Source: Erythrobacteraceae bacterium CFH 75059 (GTDB lineage Bacteria; Pseudomonadota; Alphaproteobacteria; Sphingomonadales; Sphingomonadaceae). From it: a stretch of DNA of 64,000 nt. Every line of letters begins with the position of its first letter. Position 1 is the stretch's first letter. Made by a program: the position numbers and the translations under genes. This document shows positions 44,215-56,478 of the stretch, one piece after another. Where the stretch lies: positions 1 through 64,000 of the forward strand of contig SJSR01000007.1 in the NCBI GenBank assembly GCA_004331795.1, given 5' to 3'. The notes beneath the pieces were generated by a model. It did no database searches. It had not been told where the DNA came from and worked only from the letters and a program-made list of their open reading frames with translations.

Positions 44215-45318
44215 ATGAAATCTCGCGCCGCCGTCGCCTTTACCCCCAGACAGCCGCTAGAGGTGGTGGAAGTGGACCTCGAAGGTCCGCGCGCGGGCGA
44301 GGTGCTGGTGGAGATCATGGCCACCGGCATCTGTCACACCGACGCCTACACGCTGGATGGTCACGACAGCGAAGGCATCTTCCCCGCCATCCTCGGTCAT
44401 GAGGGGTGCGGCGTGGTGCGCGAAATCGGTGCCGGCGTCACCTCGGTCGCGCCGGGCGACCACGTCATTCCGCTCTACACGCCGGAATGCCGGCAATGCA
44501 AAATGTGCCTCAGCGGCAAGACCAACCTGTGCAGCGCCATCCGCGACACGCAGGGCAAGGGGCTCATGCCGGACGGCACCAGCCGCTTCTCGTACCGGGG
44601 CGAGCCGATCTACCACTACATGGGCTGCTCGACCTTTTCCAATTTCACCGTCCTGCCGGAGATCGCCGTGGCGAAGATCCGCCCGGACGCGCCGTTCGAC
44701 ACCACCTGCTATGTCGGCTGCGGCGTGACCACCGGTGTGGGCGCCGTGCTCAACACTGCCAGGGTGCAGGTGGGCGACACCGTCGCCGTCTTCGGTCTGG
44801 GCGGGATCGGCCTCAACGTCGTGCAGGGTGCACAACTGGCCGGGGCGAGCCGGATCGTCGGCGTCGACATCAACCCCGCGCGCGAGGATTGGGGCCGCCG
44901 GTTCGGCATGACCGACTTCATCGACGCGCGCGCCGGCGGCGTGGTGGAGCGGATCGTCGCCATGCTCGACGGCGGGGCGGACTACTCGTTCGACTGCACG
45001 GGCAACACGGACGTGATGCGGCAGGCGCTGGAATGCTGTCACAAGGGCTGGGGAACCTCCGTCATCATCGGCGTGGCGGAGGCCGGCAAGGAGATCGCCA
45101 CGCGTCCCTTCCAGCTCGTCACGGGCCGCAACTGGCGCGGCACGGCGTTCGGCGGCGCGCGGGGGCGCACCGACGTGCCCCGAATCGTCGACTGGTACAT
45201 GGACGGGCGGATCGCCATCGATCCGATGATCACCCACCGTCTGTCGCTGGACGAGATCAACCGCGGCTTCGATCTCATGCGCCGGGGCGAGAGCATCCGG
45301 GCCGTCGTCATCTACTGA
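44215..45318 (+). CDS. frmA: S-(hydroxymethyl)glutathione dehydrogenase (class III alcohol dehydrogenase)
   Basis: A 367-residue zinc-dependent enzyme. Zinc-ligand motifs are [14 protein letters not shown] and [11 protein letters not shown] for the catalytic site, and [17 protein letters not shown] for the structural zinc. The coenzyme fold has [19 protein letters not shown]. It oxidises S-hydroxymethylglutathione, formed from formaldehyde and glutathione, to S-formylglutathione. FghA, encoded two genes on, completes the pathway to formate. It is the first gene of the operon, with an intergenic gap of 39 bp after the kinase gene. Confidence 0.95.
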   Translation: MKSRAAVAFTPRQPLEVVEVDLEGPRAGEVLVEIMATGICHTDAYTLDGHDSEGIFPAILGHEGCGVVREIGAGVTSVAPGDHVIPLYTPECRQCKMCLSGKTNLCSAIRDTQGKGLMPDGTSRFSYRGEPIYHYMGCSTFSNFTVLPEIAVAKIRPDAPFDTTCYVGCGVTTGVGAVLNTARVQVGDTVAVFGLGGIGLNVVQGAQLAGASRIVGVDINPAREDWGRRFGMTDFIDARAGGVVERIVAMLDGGADYSFDCTGNTDVMRQALECCHKGWGTSVIIGVAEAGKEIATRPFQLVTGRNWRGTAFGGARGRTDVPRIVDWYMDGRIAIDPMITHRLSLDEINRGFDLMRRGESIRAVVIY

Positions 45319-45340
45319 GACCAACGAGGAGACTTCAGCC

Positions 45341-45721
45341 ATGTTCAGCCACGTCATGCTCGGCGCCGACGACATCGAGGCGTCGAAGGCGTTCTACGAC
45401 GCCACGCTTTCGGCACTGGGGGGCCGCGCCGGCACTCTCGACCCCAAGGGGCGTGTGTTCTACATGCACAAGGGCGGCATCTTTCTGCTGACGAAGCCCA
45501 TCAACGGCCAGCCGGCAAGCTGCGGCAACGGCTCCACCATCGGTTTTGCCGCCGACAGCGAGGAGCAGGTGCACGCATGGCACGAGGCGGGGCTGGCGCA
45601 TGGCGGCACGGCGATCGAGGATCCGCCGGGCCTGCGCGAGGGTGCGGGCATGAAGCTCTACCTCGCCTATCTGCGTGATCCGGCCGGCAACAAGATCTGC
45701 GCCATGCACCGGCCGGGCTGA
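45341..45721 (+). CDS. VOC (glyoxalase/bleomycin resistance) family protein
   Basis: A 126-residue single VOC domain. It begins MFSHVMLGADDIEASKAFYDATLSALGG, the standard first beta-alpha unit, and ends AYLRDPAGNKICAMHR, which carries a conserved C-terminal strand. It sits between frmA and fghA, 22 bp after the first and 1 bp before the second. Proteins of this type are often found in glutathione-dependent formaldehyde operons in alphaproteobacteria. Its substrate is unknown; glutathione adduct handling is a reasonable guess. Confidence 0.85.
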   Translation: MFSHVMLGADDIEASKAFYDATLSALGGRAGTLDPKGRVFYMHKGGIFLLTKPINGQPASCGNGSTIGFAADSEEQVHAWHEAGLAHGGTAIEDPPGLREGAGMKLYLAYLRDPAGNKICAMHRPG

Positions 45722-45722
45722 G

Positions 45723-46559
45723 GTGGAGACGGTCTCCGAAGCGAGGGCGTTTGGCGGCACGCAGGGCGTCTACCGCCACCCGTCCGCCAGCACCGGCACC
45801 GGCATGACGCTGGCCGTCTTTGTCCCGCCGCACGCGCCGGGCGAGCGCCTGCCGGTGCTGTGGTACCTGTCGGGCCTGACCTGCACCCATGCGAACGTCA
45901 TGGACAAGGGCGAGTACCGACGGGCCTGCGCCGAACACGGCATCATCCTCGTCGCGCCGGACACCTCGCCGCGCGGCGACGATGTGCCCGACGATCCGCA
46001 GGACTTCGCCTTCGGCCAAGGCGCAGGCTTCTATCTCGACGCGACCGAACAGCCGTGGGCGCGCCACTACCGGATGCGGTCGTATGTCGAGGAGGAGCTG
46101 CCCGGCCTTGTCGCGCAGACCTTCCCCGCAGACATGACGCGGCAGGGCATCACCGGCCACTCCATGGGCGGGCACGGCGCCCTCACCGTCGCTCTTCGCA
46201 ATCCAGGCCGCTTCCGCTCGGTGAGCGCCTTTGCCCCGATCGTGGCGCCCGGCCGCGTTCCGTGGGGGCAAAAGGCGTTCGCGCGCTATCTCGGCCCGGA
46301 CGAGGCGAGGTGGCGCAAGTATGACGCCGTCGCGCTGATCGAGGACGGCGCGCGCCTGCCGCACCTGCTCGTCGATCAGGGCCTGGCCGACCAGTTTCTG
46401 GTGGAACAGCTGCAGACCCACCGCCTCGCCGCCGCCTGCGAGGCGGCGCAGATGCCGGCGCAGATCCGCCTGCACGAGGGCTACGACCACTCCTACTATT
46501 TGGTCTCGACCTTCATGGCCGACCATGTGGCCTGGCACGCGGAGCGGTTGGGCTCCTAA
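45723..46559 (+). CDS. fghA: S-formylglutathione hydrolase
   Basis: A 278-residue esterase D-type alpha/beta hydrolase. A GTG start at 45723 gives METVSEARAFGGTQGVYRH, the expected family N-terminus. The nucleophile is S147 in GHSMGGHGALT, with the histidine in LHEGYDHSYYLVSTFM. The CTHANVMDKGEY segment is the family substrate region. It hydrolyses S-formylglutathione to formate and glutathione, finishing the pathway begun by FrmA. The upstream VOC stop lies one base before the start. Confidence 0.94.
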   Translation: METVSEARAFGGTQGVYRHPSASTGTGMTLAVFVPPHAPGERLPVLWYLSGLTCTHANVMDKGEYRRACAEHGIILVAPDTSPRGDDVPDDPQDFAFGQGAGFYLDATEQPWARHYRMRSYVEEELPGLVAQTFPADMTRQGITGHSMGGHGALTVALRNPGRFRSVSAFAPIVAPGRVPWGQKAFARYLGPDEARWRKYDAVALIEDGARLPHLLVDQGLADQFLVEQLQTHRLAAACEAAQMPAQIRLHEGYDHSYYLVSTFMADHVAWHAERLGS

Positions 46560-46641
46560 GCACCTCAGCAGAACGCTCCACCTTGACCAATGAGCCAATT
46601 CTCTAAAGGTTGTCTCCATACTGAAGAAGGGGGGCAAAGCG

Positions 46642-47346
46642 ATGCTGAAAGAAGCTAGAAAACTTATATCAGCGCTTCTAGCAAACCCTGATCCACAAAT
46701 AACTTCTGAAGAGAGTGCCTACAGGCGCTTGGCTGATCGCGGCTACTCCCCGAAATCGATCATTGATGTTGGTGCGCACGAGGGTGAGTGGACACGCTTG
46801 GCAAAGCGAGTATTTCCTGAAGCGAAAGTCCTGATGTGCGAAGCTTCGGAACAGAAGGCTGCGAATTTAGAGAGTATCTGTCGAGAACTCCCAAACACCA
46901 CCTATTCAATCGCCCCATTGGCAAGTGAAGGGGGGAAAGAAGTCACATTTTACCTTATGGATAATGCTTCTTCTATTATGCCCGAGAATAGCAATATACC
47001 ACGAGAAGAGGTAAGACTTACTACAAAGACGTTGGACGACGTTGCATCAGAAATGGATGGACCGATCTTCCTTAAGATTGATGTTCAAGGGGCGGAGTTA
47101 GAGGTGCTGAAAGGAGGAACTGAAACGCTTAGGAAATGCGATGTCATCCAACTCGAGGTTGCTGTTCTAGAATATAATAGAGGCGCGCCTGATATGAGAA
47201 CTGTTTTGGAAACGATGCACAGACTCGGGTTCTCTCCTTTTGATATCGGTGGTCTGGTCAGGCCCGATTCAATCAACCTAGTCCAAATAGACCTGTTGTT
47301 CGCCAAGCATCACTCTCCGTTGCGGCCGACTTATTTCGCTTTCTGA
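46642..47346 (+). CDS. FkbM family methyltransferase, atypical base composition
   Basis: A 234-residue class I SAM-dependent methyltransferase of the FkbM type. The SAM-binding motif is SIIDVGAHEGEW near residue 39-50, and the acidic loop is FLKIDVQGAELEVLKGG, both characteristic. GC content is far below the neighbours: only 23 of 60 bases are G or C at 46921-46980. Codons such as AGA, TTA and ATA, rare in the rest of the window, are frequent. A purine-rich GAAGAAGGGGGG site precedes the ATG. It looks recently acquired. Its substrate is probably a sugar of a surface polysaccharide or another O-methyl target. Confidence 0.88.
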   Translation: MLKEARKLISALLANPDPQITSEESAYRRLADRGYSPKSIIDVGAHEGEWTRLAKRVFPEAKVLMCEASEQKAANLESICRELPNTTYSIAPLASEGGKEVTFYLMDNASSIMPENSNIPREEVRLTTKTLDDVASEMDGPIFLKIDVQGAELEVLKGGTETLRKCDVIQLEVAVLEYNRGAPDMRTVLETMHRLGFSPFDIGGLVRPDSINLVQIDLLFAKHHSPLRPTYFAF

Positions 47347-47374
47347 ATGCGGCTTGAGCACTGCTCAGCAATTT

Positions 47375-48391
47375 TCACAGAAATCCTTCCTGATCACCCA
47401 TCCGCCGCGGCACATCCAGTCCCAGGTGCCGCCAGCCGTCATCGTTCAGCACCCGCCCCCGCGCGGTGCGGGCGAGCAGGCCGAGCTGGATGAGGTAGGG
47501 TTCCACCACATCCTCGATGGTGTCGCGCGGTTCGGAAAGGCCGGCGGCCAGCGTTTCGACCCCCACCGGCCCGCCCTTGTAGGTGGTGGCGATCATGGTG
47601 AGGTAGCGGCGGTCCATGGCGTCCAACCCCAGCCGGTCGATCTCCAGCCGGGTCAGCGCCGCGTCCGCCACCGCGCGCGTCACCGTCCCCGCGCCGGCCA
47701 CGTCGGCAAAGTCGCGCACCCGTCTGAGCAGCCGCCCGGCCACCCGCGGCGTGCCCCGCGACCGGCGGGCGATCTCGCGCGCGCCGCCCTCGTCCAGCGC
47801 GAGGTTCAGCAGCCGCGCCCCGCGCGTCACCACCCGCAGCAGCTCGTCCTCGGTGTAGAAGGTCAGGCGCACGGGAATGCCGAACCGGTCGCGCAGCGGC
47901 GTCGTCAGCAGCCCCTGCCGCGTGGTCGCGCCGACCAGCGTAAATGGCGGCAGGTCGATCCGCACCGACCGCGCCGACGGCCCTTCCCCGATCATGATGT
48001 CAAGCGCGCGGTCCTCCATCGCCGGGTAGAGCACCTCCTCGACGACGGGATTGAGGCGGTGAATCTCGTCGATGAACAGCACATCGCGCGCCTCGAGGTT
48101 GGTCAGCAGCGCGGCCAGATCGCCCGCCTTGGCGATCACCGGGCCGCTGGTGGCGCGGAACCCCGCGCCCAGTTCGCGCGCGACGATCTGCGCCAACGTC
48201 GTCTTGCCAAGGCCGGGCGGGCCGAAGAACAGCGTGTGGTCCATCGCCTCGCCCCGCGCCTTTGCCGCGGCGATGAACACGGCAAGGTTCTCCCGCGCCG
48301 CCTCCTGCCCGACGAATTCGGCCAGCGACTTCGGACGCAGCGCGGCGTCGGGATCGTCCGGTTGCCGGGCGGGGGTGTGGAGGGGGGTCAT
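47375..48391 (-). CDS. ruvB: Holliday junction branch migration ATPase RuvB
   Basis: A 338-residue AAA+ motor started at [20 protein letters not shown] (48391). It has [16 protein letters not shown], Walker [15 protein letters not shown], Walker [12 protein letters not shown], sensor 1 [16 protein letters not shown] and the C-terminal winged helix ending RMGDQEGFL. RuvB drives branch migration with RuvA. ruvA lies about 500 bp upstream but is separated by the GIY-YIG gene on the opposite strand and its flanking repeats. Loss of a shared transcript is likely. Confidence 0.97.
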   Translation of the reverse strand: MTPLHTPARQPDDPDAALRPKSLAEFVGQEAARENLAVFIAAAKARGEAMDHTLFFGPPGLGKTTLAQIVARELGAGFRATSGPVIAKAGDLAALLTNLEARDVLFIDEIHRLNPVVEEVLYPAMEDRALDIMIGEGPSARSVRIDLPPFTLVGATTRQGLLTTPLRDRFGIPVRLTFYTEDELLRVVTRGARLLNLALDEGGAREIARRSRGTPRVAGRLLRRVRDFADVAGAGTVTRAVADAALTRLEIDRLGLDAMDRRYLTMIATTYKGGPVGVETLAAGLSEPRDTIEDVVEPYLIQLGLLARTARGRVLNDDGWRHLGLDVPRRMGDQEGFL

Positions 48392-48421
48392 GCGAGGTGA
48401 GCGTGTGGCTCTAGACGGCCG

Positions 48422-48440
48422 TTGAAGCAAGTTCACGATG
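48422..48440. repeat. Degenerate partial copy of the REP-like repeat
   Basis: TTGAAGCAAGTTCACGATG resembles the core TGAAGC(A/G)AGTTCA(G/C)CATG of the two repeats that flank the GIY-YIG gene, with several mismatches. It is 36 bp before the left arm. It may be an older decayed copy. Confidence 0.45.
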
Positions 48441-48475
48441 GGCGGGAGACCAAGGTGCTCTCGTTAACCCGCAAA

Positions 48476-48506
48476 CGTCATGCTGAACTCGTTTCAGCAT
48501 CCATCC
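48476..48506. repeat. Left arm of REP-like palindromic inverted repeat
   Basis: A 31-base repeat whose reverse complement recurs at 48848-48878 with a single mismatch. Its core is a short palindrome, TGCTGAA-ctcgt-TTCAGCA. The same sequence translated in one frame gives MLNSFQHPS. Sequences of this kind recur dispersed in many sphingomonad genomes. It lies just upstream of the GIY-YIG gene. Confidence 0.85.
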
Positions 48507-48524
48507 TTCCACACAAGGCAATCC

Positions 48525-48860
48525 ATGCCGCGCGAGCGCCACCCCTGCGTCTACATCCTCGCCAGCCAACGCAACGGCACGCTGTATATCGGCGTCACCA
48601 GCGACCTTGTCGCCCGGCTGTGGGAACATCGCACTGGAGCCAGCAATGGCTTCACAAGCCGCTACGCGGTTAACCGCCTCGTCCGCTACGAGATGTTCGG
48701 CGACATGGATCGGGCCATTGCACGCGAAAAGCAGCTGAAGCGATGGCACCGGCGGTGGAAGATCAACCTGATCGAAGACGCAAATCCGGATTGGCATGAC
48801 CTTGCCCCTGCCTTGGGCTTGCCTCCCATTCCTCCGCGCGTGACGAGGGATGGATGCTGA
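48525..48860 (+). CDS. GIY-YIG nuclease domain protein in a repeat-flanked cassette
   Basis: A 111-residue protein started at MPRERHPCVYILASQRNGT (48525). A longer reading from 48480 begins inside the left repeat. The GIY-YIG core is VYILASQRNGTLYIGVTSD, with the arginine in DLVARLWEHR and the EKQLKRWHRRWK segment near the C-terminus. Stand-alone proteins of this UvrC-like/YhbQ group are thought to be nucleases. The stop codon (48858-48860) lies in the right repeat arm. Flanking inverted repeats and the position between ruvA and ruvB on the opposite strand suggest mobility or repeat-associated function. Confidence 0.88.
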   Translation: MPRERHPCVYILASQRNGTLYIGVTSDLVARLWEHRTGASNGFTSRYAVNRLVRYEMFGDMDRAIAREKQLKRWHRRWKINLIEDANPDWHDLAPALGLPPIPPRVTRDGC

Positions 48861-48878
48861 AGCGAGTTCAGCATGACG
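48848..48878. repeat. Right arm of REP-like palindromic inverted repeat
   Basis: A 31-base sequence, the reverse complement of 48476-48506 with one difference. Internal palindrome: TGCTGAA-gcgag-TTCAGCA. It supplies the last codons and the stop of the GIY-YIG gene. The ruvA stop lies 11 bp beyond it. Confidence 0.85.
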
Positions 48879-48889
48879 ACAAGAACGCC

Positions 48890-49498
48890 TCACCCCGCCG
48901 CCCTCTTCAACGCCACCCGGATCAGCTCCCCCTCGCCCGCGCCTTCGCCCAGTTCGCTCTGCGCTTCCGCCACGGCGCGGGCGGCGACGGCGGGTTTGAA
49001 GCCGAGGTTCTCCAGCGCGGACACGGCATCGGCGCTCGCGCCGCTCACCCGCATGGGCGCGCCCGCCGCCACGCCCGCGCCGCCGCCGCCCGGCAGCGCG
49101 CCGGCCCTGTCGCGCAGTTCGTTGACGATGCGGCCGGCCAGCTTCGGCCCCACGCCGTTCGCCCGCGCCACCATCGCCGCATCCCCGCTGGCGCAGGCGT
49201 CGCGCAGCTCGCCCGCCGACAGCGCCGACAGGATCGCCAGCGCCACCTTCGACCCCACCCCCTGCACGCCGGTCAGCAGGCGGAACCAGTCGCGTTCCGC
49301 CGCGTCGGCGAAGCCCAGCAGGCGCATGTCGTTCTCGCTCACCTGCAGGTCGGTGTGCACGCGGCACGCCTCGCCCACATCGCCCAGCGCGGCGAGGGTC
49401 CGGGCCGAACAGTGGACGAGGTAGCCGACGCCCGCCACGTCGATCACCGCCCAGTCGGCGCCGACCTCCTCCAGCCGGCCGGACAGGCGGGCGATCAT
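48890..49498 (-). CDS. ruvA: Holliday junction DNA-binding protein RuvA
   Basis: A 202-residue tetrameric protein started at [20 protein letters not shown]. The OB-fold N-terminal domain is followed by helix-hairpin-helix motifs ([20 protein letters not shown] and [18 protein letters not shown]). The C-terminal RuvB-contact domain (about 150-202, [20 protein letters not shown]) ends the protein. It recognises four-way junctions and loads RuvB. ruvC, usually upstream, is not in the window. The gene diverges from aroC across 213 bp with no gene in it. Confidence 0.97.
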   Translation of the reverse strand: MIARLSGRLEEVGADWAVIDVAGVGYLVHCSARTLAALGDVGEACRVHTDLQVSENDMRLLGFADAAERDWFRLLTGVQGVGSKVALAILSALSAGELRDACASGDAAMVARANGVGPKLAGRIVNELRDRAGALPGGGGAGVAAGAPMRVSGASADAVSALENLGFKPAVAARAVAEAQSELGEGAGEGELIRVALKRAAG

Positions 49499-49711
49499 GC
49501 GCGCACTCCGTTCGTCGCTGGTGCAGAACACATGGACCGCATGTGACACGGTCCTGAGAGGAAAACGTACCAAGCGTCCTGCCGCGGCGGACGCAGCGGG
49601 CAGGGCATGGACGACGGGATGGTCATGGCGCGTCGATGACACGATTCGGTGCCGTAGGGAAGCACGCGCCCGCCATCTCGACACGCGCCGTCGCGGCCCT
49701 AAAGACGCGGC

Positions 49712-50785
49712 ATGAGCTGGAACACGTTCGGGCGGGTTTTCCGCTTCACCACCTGGGGGGAAAGCCATGGGCCGGCGCTCGGCGTCGTGATCGACGGCTG
49801 CCCGCCGGGGCTGACGCTTACCGAACAGCGGATCCAGCCCTTCCTCGACCAGCGGCGGCCGGGCCAGAGCCGCTTCACGACGCAGCGGCGCGAGGCCGAC
49901 GCGGTCCGCATCCTGTCCGGCGTGTTCGAGGGACGCACGACCGGCACGCCCATCAGCCTGCTGATCGAGAACACCGATCCGCGTTCCGCCGACTATGCCG
50001 CCCTGGCGCAGACCTACCGGCCGGGTCACGCCGACTATGCCTACGAGGCGAAATACGGCTTTCGCGATCCGCGCGGCGGCGGACGCAGCTCGGCGCGCGA
50101 GACCGCCGCGCGGGTGGCGGCGGGCGCGGTGGCGCGCGCGGTGATCCCGCAGGTCGACATCCTCGCCCGTGTCGTGGAGATCGGTGGCGACCCGGTCGAT
50201 CCGGCGCGCTTCGACCGGGAGGAAATCGGCCGCAACCCGTTCTTCAGCCCCGACGCGGCCGCGGCGACCCGCTGGGAGTCGCTGGTGGACGAGGCCCGCC
50301 GGTCCGGTTCCTCGCTCGGCGCCGTCGTCGAATGCGTCGCGACGGGTGTGCCGCCGGGCTGGGGCGCGCCAGTCTATGCCAAGCTCGACGCCGACCTTGC
50401 GGCCGCGATGATGGGGATCAACGCCGTCAAGGGCGTGGAGATCGGCACCGGCTTTGCCGCGGCGCGGCTGCGCGGAGAGCAGAATGCCGACGCCATGCGC
50501 CCCGGACCGAACGGACCGGACTTCGCCTCCAATCACGCCGGCGGCATCGCCGGCGGAATCAGCACCGGGCAGCCGCTCGTCGTCCGGGTGGCGTTCAAGC
50601 CCACCTCCTCGATCCCGGCGGCGCTGAACAGCATCACCCGCGACGGCGAGGCCACGCAGGTGCGCACGACCGGGCGGCATGATCCGTGCGTCGGCATCCG
50701 GGGCGCGCCGGTCGTCGCGGCCATGATGGCGTTGGTGCTGGCCGACCATGCGCTGCTGCACCGGGCGCAGTGCGGGCAGGGCTGA
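49712..50785 (+). CDS. aroC: Chorismate synthase
   Basis: A 357-residue FMN-dependent enzyme converting 5-enolpyruvylshikimate-3-phosphate to chorismate, the last shared step of aromatic amino acid synthesis. Signatures are [22 protein letters not shown], the [21 protein letters not shown] region (both about one-third into the protein), and [14 protein letters not shown]. The C-terminal [15 protein letters not shown] closes the active site. Length is normal. It diverges from ruvA and precedes ahpC by 111 bp on the same strand. Confidence 0.97.
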   Translation: MSWNTFGRVFRFTTWGESHGPALGVVIDGCPPGLTLTEQRIQPFLDQRRPGQSRFTTQRREADAVRILSGVFEGRTTGTPISLLIENTDPRSADYAALAQTYRPGHADYAYEAKYGFRDPRGGGRSSARETAARVAAGAVARAVIPQVDILARVVEIGGDPVDPARFDREEIGRNPFFSPDAAAATRWESLVDEARRSGSSLGAVVECVATGVPPGWGAPVYAKLDADLAAAMMGINAVKGVEIGTGFAAARLRGEQNADAMRPGPNGPDFASNHAGGIAGGISTGQPLVVRVAFKPTSSIPAALNSITRDGEATQVRTTGRHDPCVGIRGAPVVAAMMALVLADHALLHRAQCGQG

Positions 50786-50896
50786 TCAGCCGGCGATAAG
50801 AATTTTCGATGGCGGCAATCGACAATCTCGGGTTTGCTGCGCTGCAACACGCACTACATGGCGGCGTGCAACCGCTTCAACATGGAGACAGTTTCA

Positions 50897-51463
50897 ATGG
50901 GTATCATCGGCTCGCAGCTGCAGCCTTTCTCCGCCACCGCCTTCCAGGCGGGACGCAACTTCTTCGAGGTCACGGACGCGGACGTGCGCGGCAAGTGGGC
51001 GGTGTTCTTCTTCTATCCCGCCGACTTCACCTTCGTCTGCCCGACCGAGCTGGAGGATCTGGGCGAGCACTACGGCACGCTGCAGAAGCTCGGCGTCGAG
51101 GTCTATGCGGTGAGCACCGACACCCATTTCAGCCACAAGGCGTGGCATGACACCTCCGAGCGGATCGGCAAGCTGACCTTCCCGTTCCTCGGCGACCAGT
51201 CGCACACGCTGGCGAACAATTTCGGCGTGCTGCGCGAAGGCGCGGGACTGGCCGACCGCGCCACCTTCGTGATCGACCCGGACGGCGTGATCCAGATCAT
51301 GGAGATCACCTGCGAAGGCGTCGGCCGCAACGCCAACGAACTCGTCCGCAAGATCCGCGCGGCGCAGTATGTGCGGGAGAACCCCGGACAGGTGTGCCCG
51401 GCAGCGTGGGAAGAAGGCAGCGAGACGCTGGCCCCCTCGCTCGATCTGGTCGGCAAGATCTGA
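50897..51463 (+). CDS. ahpC: Alkyl hydroperoxide reductase subunit AhpC
   Basis: A 188-residue typical 2-Cys peroxiredoxin started at [17 protein letters not shown] (50897), after a GGAG ribosome site. The peroxidatic cysteine is C48 (FTFVCPTE) and the resolving cysteine C167 (GQVCPAAW). It reduces hydrogen peroxide and organic peroxides with electrons from AhpF. The upstream intergenic contains CGAT-N7-ATCG (50807-50821), a weak OxyR-like dyad. Two strong hairpins lie between ahpC and ahpF. katG is two genes on, so this is a peroxide defence block. Confidence 0.96.
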   Translation: MGIIGSQLQPFSATAFQAGRNFFEVTDADVRGKWAVFFFYPADFTFVCPTELEDLGEHYGTLQKLGVEVYAVSTDTHFSHKAWHDTSERIGKLTFPFLGDQSHTLANNFGVLREGAGLADRATFVIDPDGVIQIMEITCEGVGRNANELVRKIRAAQYVRENPGQVCPAAWEEGSETLAPSLDLVGKI

Positions 51464-51472
51464 CACCCCGAT

Positions 51473-51511
51473 ACGGCGGGCGCCCCCTCCCCCCTTCGCG
51501 GCGCCCGCCGT
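51473..51511 (+). terminator. Hairpin 1 in the ahpC-ahpF spacer
   Basis: ACGGCGGGCGCC (51473-51484) pairs perfectly with GGCGCCCGCCGT (51500-51511) around a 15-base loop, starting ten bases after the ahpC stop. A partial terminator or an RNA-stabilising stem would allow more ahpC than ahpF product. No U-tract follows. Confidence 0.6.
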
Positions 51512-51540
51512 CAAGAGCCCGGGTTCAACTCGGGTCGCTG

Positions 51541-51578
51541 GAAGACCCGGAGCCACCATCCCCCGGCTTCGGGTCTTC
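51541..51578 (+). terminator. Hairpin 2 in the ahpC-ahpF spacer
   Basis: GAAGACCCGGAGCC (51541-51554) pairs with GGCTTCGGGTCTTC (51565-51578), with one G-U pair in 14, around a ten-base loop. It ends 37 bases before the ahpF start. It may be a second attenuator or a processing stem. Confidence 0.55.
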
Positions 51579-51615
51579 TGCGCCTCGGGACTTCTTCAAC
51601 GTGGAGACAACAGCC

Positions 51616-55619
<4,004 letters not shown>

Positions 55620-55644
55620 GCGCGAGCGGACACGGTGTCTGCAA

Positions 55645-55676
55645 CCACCCCACCGGCAGCGATGCCAGGGGTGTGG
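55645..55676 (+). terminator. Possible terminator after katG
   Basis: CCACCCCACC-GGCA-gcga-TGCC-AGGGGTGTGG: an inner perfect four-base stem with a wider, imperfect outer stem. It is placed 26 bp after the katG stop and before the TauE/SafE gene. No U-tract. Weak evidence. Confidence 0.35.
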
Positions 55677-55692
55677 CTGCGGCGGCGCACGG

Positions 55693-56445
55693 ATGGAGTC
55701 GAGCCGACGTGCAGGGTGGCGGATTGAGGTGTTCGACCTTGCCCTAATCATGGCCGGCGGGTTCGTGGCCGCCGCCGTCTCCGGTGCCGCCGGGTTCGGC
55801 GGTGCCCTTCTGCTGTTGCCGTTGCTGACGCACATGGCCGGGGCGAAAGTCGCGGTTCCCCTTCTGACGGTGGCTCAGCTGACCGGCAATCTTGCCCGGA
55901 TCGGGTTCAATGCGCAGGCGATCGCCTGGCGCCCCGTCGGTCTGTTCCTGCTCGGCGCGGTCCCGGCCGCTGCCCTCGGAGCGTTGTCCTTTGTCTCGCT
56001 GCGCGAGGATGTGGTGGTGCGCGCCGTCGGGGCGGCGCTGCTCTGTTTCGTGCTGCTGCGCGTCACAGGTGTGCTCACCCTGCGCCCTTCGCGCTCGCTT
56101 CTGATTGGCGGAGGCGCGCTGACCGGGTTCCTTTCCGGCCTGGTCGGCAGCGCCGGTCCGCTCGGCGCGGCCGTCTTTCTGAGCCTGAACCTGCCTCCAC
56201 CTGTGTATATCGCCAGCGAAGCGGTGTCCGCGGCGGCGATGCACGGGTTGAAGATGGCGATCTACGGAACGCAGCTGCGGCTCGATCCGGCGTTCTGGTC
56301 GGTCGCCTTCGCGCTTGGGGGAGCGATGATCCTGGGAACGTGGGCCGGCAAACGGCTCGTCGAGAAACTGTCGCCCGACCGGTTCCAGCGGCTCGTCAGC
56401 GTTCTCCTGAGCGCAGCCGCCGCACAGATGCTGCTTTTCGGCTAG
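55693..56445 (+). CDS. TauE/SafE family membrane transporter
   Basis: A 250-residue polytopic protein of the sulfite exporter TauE/SafE family (DUF81). There are about seven hydrophobic helices. Recognisable parts are VSGAAGFGGALLLLPLLTHM near the N-terminus and SGLVGSAGPLGAAVFLSLNL in the middle, the two half-repeats of the family. Transported anion is unknown. The start ATG 55693 lacks a clear ribosome site; GTG at 55729 is a plausible alternative. Confidence 0.85.
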   Translation: MESSRRAGWRIEVFDLALIMAGGFVAAAVSGAAGFGGALLLLPLLTHMAGAKVAVPLLTVAQLTGNLARIGFNAQAIAWRPVGLFLLGAVPAAALGALSFVSLREDVVVRAVGAALLCFVLLRVTGVLTLRPSRSLLIGGGALTGFLSGLVGSAGPLGAAVFLSLNLPPPVYIASEAVSAAAMHGLKMAIYGTQLRLDPAFWSVAFALGGAMILGTWAGKRLVEKLSPDRFQRLVSVLLSAAAAQMLLFG

Positions 56446-56478
56446 TTCGGCGGGTGCGGGCTGGCCGTTCGCGCGCGT

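Noticed and set aside
47347-47374. Terminator between the FkbM and ruvB genes
   Set aside because: Only a short TGAGCA/TGCTCA dyad with a one-base loop; too weak to call.
49499-49711. Possible small gene in the ruvA-aroC gap (72-codon frame)
   Set aside because: Low-complexity arginine-rich translation, no ribosome site and overlap with the expected promoters of two divergent genes.
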